Shown piece by piece: positions 1 to 4,958 of a stretch of DNA of 6,544 nucleotides (positions within the stretch are counted from its first letter, which is position 1; each line of letters begins with the position of its first letter). The notes under the pieces are model-generated. The model was not told where the DNA came from. It did not search any database and was given only the letters and a program-made list of their open reading frames with translations. The stretch covers positions 1 through 6,544 of the forward strand of contig JBILSZ010000125.1 of NCBI GenBank assembly GCA_044371755.1. The letters run 5' to 3'. Both the position numbers and the translations under genes were made by a program. This DNA is from JAIXWP01 sp044371755 (GTDB taxonomy: Bacteria > Bacteroidota > Bacteroidia > Flavobacteriales_D > Sanyastnellaceae).

Positions 1-701
1 CCAATGGTAGGGATAAAACTGCCGCCGGCATGAGCGAAATTAAATCGCACTTTAGGGAATTTTTCAAGTATACCACCGAATATCAATGAGCATATTGCTC
101 GTGTAGTTTCGGCCGGCATACCCACCAACCAAGGGAGCCAATATTTTTTCATTTGTTCTTCGCCCATCATTTCCCAAGGGTGCACGAGTACACACATATC
201 CAGCTCTTCCAGCGCTTTCCAAAGAGGATAAAAGAATGGCTCACTAAGATTTTTACCGTTGATGTTGCTTCCGATTTGAATACCAACGATCCCATGTTGT
301 TTGATTCGCTCCAATTCCTGCACTGCGAGCTCAATATCTTGCATTGGAAGTGTACCTAGGCCGACATAATTTTTCGGATACTTCTTTACTAATTCTATGA
401 TGTCATCATTAAGATATTGCGCCACTTCAAGGCCATCACTAGGTTTTGCCCAATAGGCGAAGAGAACAGGAATGGTGCAAACGACTTGAACTTGGGTATT
501 ATATTTTGCATATTCTTCGATTCGTTCTTCGGGGTGCCAACAATTGGATTCGATTTCTCTAAAAAACTTTTCGCCTTGCATCATACGCGCAAAACCGGGC
601 TTGTGATGATCGAGGTGAATGAAGTTGCCATACCCGAACTTCTTCGTCCAATCGGGAAGATGCTTGGGGATAATGTGGGTATGCATGTCAATCTTGAACA
701 C
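1..701 (-). CDS. ACMSD: 2-amino-3-carboxymuconate-6-semialdehyde decarboxylase (ACMSD), 3' part cut off by window edge
   Basis: Cytosolic metal-dependent decarboxylase of the amidohydrolase_2 superfamily (EC 4.1.1.45). It converts 2-amino-3-carboxymuconate semialdehyde, made from 3-hydroxyanthranilate, to 2-aminomuconate semialdehyde, diverting kynurenine-pathway carbon from quinolinate/NAD towards complete degradation. I translated 233 residues from the minus strand; the family is about 335 long, so roughly the last 100, including the expected late Asp metal ligand, lie outside. Visible hallmarks: MHTHI at 6-10 (metal ligands H7 and H9), FGYG at 22-25, R48 before NCW (53-55), PVLFAYWAKP at 78-87, VGLGTLPMQ at 113-121, HPW at 174-176 (metal ligand H174), KYWLPWLVGMPAETT at 186-200 and FAHAGG at 222-227 (catalytic H224). 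This matches the animal and Pseudomonas enzymes closely. The GTG start (699-701) gives MFKIDMHTHI, the usual family N-terminus; the first in-frame ATG (686) would begin inside the metal motif. It lies 27 bases after the binding-protein gene, probably co-transcribed. Family assignment is very secure. Confidence 0.95.
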   Translation of the reverse strand, partial: MFKIDMHTHIIPKHLPDWTKKFGYGNFIHLDHHKPGFARMMQGEKFFREIESNCWHPEERIEEYAKYNTQVQVVCTIPVLFAYWAKPSDGLEVAQYLNDDIIELVKKYPKNYVGLGTLPMQDIELAVQELERIKQHGIVGIQIGSNINGKNLSEPFFYPLWKALEELDMCVLVHPWEMMGEEQMKKYWLPWLVGMPAETTRAICSLIFGGILEKFPKVRFNFAHAGGSFIPTI

Positions 702-728
702 AGGCTGTAAGGTTTGTTGAGTGCGAAA

Positions 729-2375
729 CTAATCGACTTTCTTGACTTTTTTCAAGTCAATCATATTTATTGCGTTGATTTCCCAATTTTTTATTTTGGG
801 TGAAACAAAATGAGCCACTTGATCATAATAAAGAGGAATAAGAGGCGCGTCTTCTGAAATCAATTCATTCATTTTTTGATAGATTCCATATTTCAGACTA
901 TCGTCAGATTCTGTAAGGCTTTCAGTGTAGAGGTTTTCAAATGACTGATTGAAATAATGCATGTAGTTAGGTCCATCGGGACAAAAATTTTCTTGTAAAA
1001 AGAGATTGAAAAAGTTCTCCGCATCAGGATAATCAGCCAGCCATGATTTTCTGAATGCTGCACGTTTTCCTTTTGCCGTTGCCTCTCTAAAGGTAGCTCC
1101 CTGCATTACTTCTACTTTTACTTTTATTCCAATTTTACTAAGGTTGAATTGGATATACTCGATCAGGTCTGTGTAATCAGCAGTAGTTGAAATCGTAATT
1201 TCTGGAAGTCCCTTTCCATTGGGAAAACCAAGATCTGTCAGCATCTTTTTTGCTTTTTCTAGGTCATACTCATTATAAGTAGTTTCACTTTTTCGCAATA
1301 GGGTGGGAGGAACAAAACCTTGATTGGCCGACACAACAGTGTTATTTCGAAGAAATTTGACCATTTCATTTTTGTTGATGGCACATTCAATTGCCTTTCT
1401 CAGTTCCTTTTTTAATAAGGGAGAATTTTTAGAAACATCTGCATCAGGGTCTATCATAAAACCGATGTAATCTGTTTTTATGAATGGCGTTTTATAGAAA
1501 AGAATTTTTGATGAAAACGTTTCCGATAGCTCTCCATTTGGGGTGAGCAATTCGTCTTTATATGAGGGATGAATTCCAGAAATAAAATCATATTTTCCTG
1601 CGAGCAAACCTTGGTATTCCACGGATGGGTCTTTCACAAAATCGATTTTGATAGCATCCAGATAAGGAAGGCGTCTATCGGTAGAATCGAATTGCCAGAA
1701 ATTTTGATTTTTATGAAATACTAATGCATTATTTTCAAACCAAAATGCGAACTTGAACGGACCTGAACCGACGGGATGAGCGCGAAAATCCTGTCCATAT
1801 TTCTCTACAGCTTCATGCGGAACAACATTGCAATACTGCATAGCAAGTATAGAAAGAAAGGGTGGAAAGGGGGCGCTGAGTTTTATGATAAGGGTGCTAT
1901 CATCAGGTGCAATGAAGGGACTTCCTTGGCTGCGATCCGTTTTAGAAAATATCCAAGCTCCTGGCGAAGCTACCTTTGGATCAAGAATGCGATTGAAGCT
2001 AAACACAAAATCATGAGCGGTTACTCTTCTTCCTACATTATTTTCAAAGGCATCACTATCGTGAAAGAAGACATCGCCGCGAAGATGAAAAGTATAAGTT
2101 TTTAAATCTGCGGAAAGCTCCCATGATTGGGCGATACACGGATTAATACGCAAGTCGTTTGAAATTTCTACCAAGCCATCATAGAGTTGATTAGTAGCCC
2201 ACATGATTTCTAAGTCTCTTGCAAAGGCTGGATCGAGGGATGTGATTCCGTTATTTTCATTATAAAAAAAGACATTTTGATTTTCGTTGGAAGCTTCGCT
2301 GCATCTAACGAATAGCAAGGAGAAGGACACCAGCAGAAGAAATGCTGTTGTTATGAAAATGTAAATTCTCGGCAT
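729..2375 (-). CDS. ABC transporter solute-binding protein, family 5 (oligopeptide/dipeptide OppA/DppA type), probable lipoprotein
   Basis: A 548-residue envelope protein that would capture a peptide or similar solute for an ABC importer; no permease or ATPase gene is visible here. The N-terminus is a hydrophobic signal (about residues 4-23) ending at C25, a possible lipidation site, although Arg24 before it is not a standard lipobox. The SBP_bac_5 fold follows: SLDPAFARDLE (46-56), a QLYDGLVE segment (63-70), TAHDFVFSFNRILDP (119-133), GSGPFKF (203-209), KKELRKAIECAINK (322-335) and a C-terminal APLIPLYYDQV segment (510-520). Length is typical of the family. I chose ATG 2375 because it starts directly at the signal peptide. 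The frame stays open upstream to 2552, but those 59 codons would overlap the divergent gene and put untypical sequence before the signal. It is divergent from the 2440 gene across 64 bases and leads into ACMSD. The substrate cannot be read from sequence; a peptide is the family default, and a tryptophan-related solute would be speculation from context. Confidence 0.93.
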   Translation of the reverse strand: MPRIYIFITTAFLLLVSFSLLFVRCSEASNENQNVFFYNENNGITSLDPAFARDLEIMWATNQLYDGLVEISNDLRINPCIAQSWELSADLKTYTFHLRGDVFFHDSDAFENNVGRRVTAHDFVFSFNRILDPKVASPGAWIFSKTDRSQGSPFIAPDDSTLIIKLSAPFPPFLSILAMQYCNVVPHEAVEKYGQDFRAHPVGSGPFKFAFWFENNALVFHKNQNFWQFDSTDRRLPYLDAIKIDFVKDPSVEYQGLLAGKYDFISGIHPSYKDELLTPNGELSETFSSKILFYKTPFIKTDYIGFMIDPDADVSKNSPLLKKELRKAIECAINKNEMVKFLRNNTVVSANQGFVPPTLLRKSETTYNEYDLEKAKKMLTDLGFPNGKGLPEITISTTADYTDLIEYIQFNLSKIGIKVKVEVMQGATFREATAKGKRAAFRKSWLADYPDAENFFNLFLQENFCPDGPNYMHYFNQSFENLYTESLTESDDSLKYGIYQKMNELISEDAPLIPLYYDQVAHFVSPKIKNWEINAINMIDLKKVKKVD

Positions 2376-2380
2376 TGGGT

Positions 2381-2388
2381 CAAAGGTA
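2381..2388 (-). promoter_or_regulatory. Putative Bacteroidota -7 promoter element (TAnnTTTG) of the solute-binding protein gene
   Basis: Read on the minus strand the bases are TACCTTTG, matching all six fixed positions of the Bacteroidota -7 consensus TAnnTTTG. Only five bases (ACCCA) separate it from the ATG at 2375, so transcription would begin at or near the start codon. I see no TTG -33 element at the usual distance upstream; the nearest is a TTC. A perfect match in this short divergent gap is suggestive, but a chance match is possible. Confidence 0.4.
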
Positions 2389-2439
2389 ATAGATTCCGAT
2401 ATTGAAGGATTTGGTGCATCTTGCGAAAAATTTTTTATT

Positions 2440-3471
2440 GTGAAAAGAAAATTCAAATTAGCAATGGTGGCAGTCGGAGCCGTCATAATGTGGAGTGCTT
2501 CCTGTAAAGACACGACCCAAAGTGCTGCAAAATCTACCCCGGATACATTCACGGTGGCATTTTATAATGTTGAGAATATTTTTGATACCGAAAATGATCC
2601 TAACACCAATGATGATGACTTTACACCAACGGGTAAGTTGGAGTGGACGGAGGATCGCTACCGTACCAAATTGAGTCACATCGCTGAGGTGATGGCAAAA
2701 ATGAATAATGGATTTCCAGATATTATTGGGATGTGTGAGGTTGAAAATCGCAAAGTTTTGGAAGATCTTATTGCTCTTCCAGAGCTCAAGGCTGCGGGGT
2801 ATAAGATTATTCATAAAGATAGTCCCGATGAGAGAGGTATTGATGTGGCGCTTTTATATAAGTCTGCAATAGTTAAAGAGGAGAGCGCCGAATTTTTAAG
2901 GGTAGATATTGTCGAAGATCCCAACGAGCGGACGCGAGATATTTTGAGGGCGGATTTAAAAATTGGAAATGAGACAATTTATTTTTTTGTCAATCATTGG
3001 CCCAGTCGCAGTGGTGGGCAAGCCGAGTCCGAATTCAAGCGCATGGCAGCCGCGAGCATTTTGCGAAAAGCTGTAGATCCTTTGGAGAAGGCTGGCGAAA
3101 AGGTGGTGATCATGGGCGATTTTAATGATCATCCCAACGACAAAAGTATTGTGGAAGTGTTGAAAGCTAGCGGTGAAAAGAGAAAGGGATTGTATAATAT
3201 GGCGGCAGAGTCGCATGCCAATGGTATCGGTTCTTATTGGTACAAGGGCGAGTGGGGAGCGTTGGATCAGTTTATCGTAACCTCTACCTTGATGGATTCA
3301 GAGCGAGGCTGGGTGAGTAGTCCGTCAGATTTTCGTTTTTTGAAAGACCCTGCATTTTTGTTTACCGATAATAAAGGAGTGGCCCGACCCAATCGCACCT
3401 ATGTTGGTGACGATTATAAAGGTGGTTATAGTGATCACTTACCGATTGTGTTGACGATTCGAAAGAAGTAA
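2440..3471 (+). CDS. Exported endonuclease/exonuclease/phosphatase (EEP) family protein, probable lipoprotein
   Basis: A 343-residue phosphodiesterase-fold protein of the DNase I/exonuclease III-like superfamily, which cleaves phosphate ester bonds with a divalent metal. The conserved positions are present in order: N43 in FYNVENIFD (41-49), E100 and E102 in CEVEN (metal-binding acid), RGIDVALLY (132-140), H186 in NHWPSR (185-190), D227 and N229 in GDFND (226-230), D276 in LDQF and the terminal SDH (331-333, catalytic His333). All expected catalytic residues are intact. The first 21 residues form an export signal (KRKFK, a hydrophobic stretch, then SASC), so it is probably a lipoprotein anchored at C22 in the envelope. 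The GTG start at 2440 is preferred over the in-frame ATG at 2464 because the latter would remove the positive n-region. Its substrate is unknown: envelope homologues are annotated loosely as nucleases or phosphatases, and nucleic acid or phospho-compound scavenging is an inference. It is divergent from the binding-protein gene and ends at the hairpin at 3487. Confidence 0.93.
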   Translation: MKRKFKLAMVAVGAVIMWSASCKDTTQSAAKSTPDTFTVAFYNVENIFDTENDPNTNDDDFTPTGKLEWTEDRYRTKLSHIAEVMAKMNNGFPDIIGMCEVENRKVLEDLIALPELKAAGYKIIHKDSPDERGIDVALLYKSAIVKEESAEFLRVDIVEDPNERTRDILRADLKIGNETIYFFVNHWPSRSGGQAESEFKRMAAASILRKAVDPLEKAGEKVVIMGDFNDHPNDKSIVEVLKASGEKRKGLYNMAAESHANGIGSYWYKGEWGALDQFIVTSTLMDSERGWVSSPSDFRFLKDPAFLFTDNKGVARPNRTYVGDDYKGGYSDHLPIVLTIRKK

Positions 3472-3486
3472 AAAAGTGTATAAAAC

Positions 3487-3518
3487 AAAAAAGCCTCTCG
3501 AAAACGGGAGGCTTTTTT
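3487..3518. terminator. Bidirectional intrinsic terminator between convergent genes
   Basis: Bases 3487-3500 pair with 3505-3518 to form a 14-base-pair stem with one G-U type mismatch and an AAAA loop. The core is GCCTCTCG/CGGGAGGC. A run of six T follows the core on the plus strand (3513-3518), and six A precede it (3487-3492), giving a T run on the minus strand. It lies 15 bases after the stop of the EEP gene and 18 bases after the stop of the histone-like gene, so it can end both transcripts. Confidence 0.9.
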
Positions 3519-3536
3519 AATCTTGTTAGTGCAAGC

Positions 3537-3908
3537 TTAGTTGCTAGAACCATTTGCTGGAGCAGCAGCTTTCTTAGCAGCGGCCTTCTTAGGAGCAGCT
3601 TTTTTAGCAGCTTTCTTAGGAGCAGCCTTCTTAGCGACTGGCTTCTTAGCAGCAGCCTTCTTAGGAGCAGCTTTCTTAGCAACTTTTTTAGCAGCAGCCT
3701 TCTTAGGAGCAGCCTTTTTAGCAACTTTTTTAGCAGCAGCCTTTTTAGGAGCAGCTTTTTTAGCAGCCTTCTTAGGAGCGGCCTTCTTTGCAGCAGGCTT
3801 CTTAGCGGCTTTCTTGGCAGCTTTCTTAGCGGCTTTCTTAGGAGCAGCTTTCTTTGCAGCCTTCTTTGCAGCCTTTGGAGCTGCAGCTGATTTTGACTTT
3901 GTTTTCAT
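3537..3908 (-). CDS. Histone H1-like lysine/alanine-rich DNA-binding protein
   Basis: A 123-residue, extremely basic, low-complexity protein: 48 lysines, no Asp or Glu, no Arg, and nearly all the rest Ala with scattered Pro and Val. After a short MKTKSKS leader it is built from KKAA, APKKAA and AAAKKVA-type units; APKK occurs seven times. It ends in a neutral APANGSSN tail. This is the composition of the C-terminal domain of eukaryotic histone H1 and of bacterial H1-like proteins (Hc1/Hc2, AlgP, Bacteroidota H1-like proteins). It presumably binds nucleoid DNA or RNA through charge, is unstructured when free, and may affect compaction or expression. There is no globular domain and no signal peptide. 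The ATG at 3908 follows an A/T-rich leader with no clear Shine-Dalgarno sequence. Several other frames are also open here only because the repeat lacks stops; this frame alone gives a plausible composition, start and terminator. The role is inferred from composition, not homology to a characterised protein. Confidence 0.9.
   Translation of the reverse strand: MKTKSKSAAAPKAAKKAAKKAAPKKAAKKAAKKAAKKPAAKKAAPKKAAKKAAPKKAAAKKVAKKAAPKKAAAKKVAKKAAPKKAAAKKPVAKKAAPKKAAKKAAPKKAAAKKAAAPANGSSN
3658..3741. repeat. Tandem 42-base repeat, two copies, inside the histone-like gene
   Basis: Copies at 3658-3699 and 3700-3741 differ at two positions by eye (40 of 42 identical), and both differences are silent. 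Each encodes the same 14 residues (AAAKKVAKKAAPKK). They sit in a wider imperfect array of Lys/Ala codons spanning about 3560-3880. The in-frame length and near-identity suggest a recent duplication by slippage or unequal recombination. Confidence 0.85.
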
Positions 3909-3959
3909 TTTAGTAACGGTTGATTTGTTTCCTAATTATTTATTTCTGATTTTGAATTA

Positions 3960-3970
3960 GCGTAATACGC
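3960..3970. promoter_or_regulatory. 11-base inverted repeat upstream of the histone-like gene (possible operator)
   Basis: GCGTAATACGC has 5-base arms (GCGTA/TACGC) around one central base. It lies 51 bases before the start of the histone-like gene and 18 bases after the stop of the DUF2279 gene. That position would suit a regulator-binding site for the histone-like gene. It is too short and lacks the T run for a terminator. No second copy was found in the window, so function is only a suggestion. Confidence 0.25.
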
Positions 3971-3988
3971 AACTCAAAACTTTTTGTT

Positions 3989-4912
3989 CTAAAAATGTAA
4001 TGCGTACAATTTCACTTTTCCGTCACTCTGCATTTTGAGAGCTGGTGAAGGTAGTTTGATGAAGCTTAAAATTTGTGCTGTAATCTTCATCCACTTCTTC
4101 GGCCACCTTACTCGATTCAAATCTGCATCAAATGATAAATAGAATTCACGAGTGCGTTGAAAATTATTAACATCATTAACAACGTTTTTTGCACTCGTCA
4201 TTCCGTATGCTCCATAACCAAATGCAACATTCATCCAACTCGGGAAAGCCGCGTCAGACGCAAGAAAGGAAGATACGTTGATAGATGCCCAATATGTTTG
4301 TCCATTGTAGTCTTTCAAAACACGTTGTTGAAAATTACGACCAAGTTGATCAGGATTCAACATCGCAAGAGGAGTATTTGAATATGAAAATTTCAAATTG
4401 ATTCGTTGTTCTTTCCAAATTTTTTGTTGTGCAATGAACGATGAAGTTCCTAAAAAATTTGCGAGTTGATCGCCCCAAGAAAATCCCCATTGCGCAGAAT
4501 GTCCATCCAATAATTCTATTCCTGTAAGATAGATGAGTCCAATACTCCCACCGAGATATAGACTTGTGTTTTCACTGAATCCACTCCATCGCATAGATTC
4601 ATAGCCTACTTTTCCAAGATGATAAGAAGTCATCATGTGACCGGCTTTATCCATTTGCAACCATTGATCATTGTCATTTATAAATTGAAGTGATGATCGC
4701 GGATAGTCTTTATACCAAAGTTCATTGAGCCCGATAAGACTTCCTGCTGCAAGTGACGAGAGTGATGTAACGGTTACAATTTTTCTTTTTCTTATAATAT
4801 CTAAAGAATCGAGTTCTGTCTTTTGACAAAAAACTGATATGGATACAATCAATGAAAAGACCAAGGAAATGATCTTTTGAATAGGATGGTATTTCGAAAC
4901 CTTATAACTCAA
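3989..4912 (-). CDS. DUF2279 family envelope protein
   Basis: A 307-residue exported protein of unknown function, recognised as the Bacteroidota form of DUF2279 (the family that includes YfiM-like predicted periplasmic lipoproteins). Residues about 11-28 form a hydrophobic signal ending near VFCQK; C29 could be lipidated, but the motif is not canonical. A second hydrophobic stretch lies at about 47-61. Conserved features are DKAGHMMTSYHLG (88-100, with H92 and H98), WSG (109-111), a GG...GIELLDG helix (121-137, with E133 and D136), SWGDQLAN (145-152), WKEQR (166-170) and KDYNGQTYW (200-208). The paired His and acidic residues in membrane-like segments hint at a metal or catalytic site; that is inference. 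The start is the unusual point: the only usable codon before the signal peptide is TTG at 4910-4912, and no ATG or GTG occurs between it and the upstream stop at 5006-5008. It is codirectional with the histone-like gene and divergent from the kinase, 46 bases away. Confidence 0.88.
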   Translation of the reverse strand: MSYKVSKYHPIQKIISLVFSLIVSISVFCQKTELDSLDIIRKRKIVTVTSLSSLAAGSLIGLNELWYKDYPRSSLQFINDNDQWLQMDKAGHMMTSYHLGKVGYESMRWSGFSENTSLYLGGSIGLIYLTGIELLDGHSAQWGFSWGDQLANFLGTSSFIAQQKIWKEQRINLKFSYSNTPLAMLNPDQLGRNFQQRVLKDYNGQTYWASINVSSFLASDAAFPSWMNVAFGYGAYGMTSAKNVVNDVNNFQRTREFYLSFDADLNRVRWPKKWMKITAQILSFIKLPSPALKMQSDGKVKLYALHF

Positions 4913-4958
4913 TATACGTTTACTAGCAGAATGATCACTGAAATAAAACTTGAATGCA

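Noticed and set aside
417..710. Plus-strand open frame of 97 codons, and another at 153-359
   Set aside because: Both are antisense to ACMSD, whose minus-strand frame carries all family motifs; the plus-strand translations resemble no protein family.
1776..2105. Plus-strand open frames inside the binding-protein gene
   Set aside because: Antisense shadows of a well-supported SBP_bac_5 gene, with no recognisable domain or start context.
2376..2552. N-terminal extension of the binding-protein frame up to 2552
   Set aside because: It would place 59 untypical residues before the signal peptide and overlap the start of the divergent EEP gene; the ATG at 2375 fits better.
3560..3880. Repeat region considered as a CRISPR array or satellite
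   Set aside because: Units are contiguous, in frame and made of Lys/Ala codons, without unique spacers.
3362..3960. Long open frames on both strands across the histone-like gene, including an Ala/Phe/Leu-rich plus-strand frame that looks like membrane repeats
   Set aside because: The stop-poor Lys/Ala repeat leaves several frames open. The hydrophobic translations are the complement of the repeat and have no credible start or terminator.
3972..3996. Possible terminator hairpin (CTTTTTG...AAAAATG) after the DUF2279 gene
   Set aside because: The stem would be five A-T pairs only, too weak to support.
4928..4941. TGATCA-centred imperfect dyad between the DUF2279 gene and the kinase
   Set aside because: The arms outside the six-base core are offset and do not pair evenly; likely chance.
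4931..4958. ATGs at 4931 and 4954 as starts of the kinase
   Set aside because: Both are in other frames that stop soon after; only the frame of 4959 leads into the kinase.
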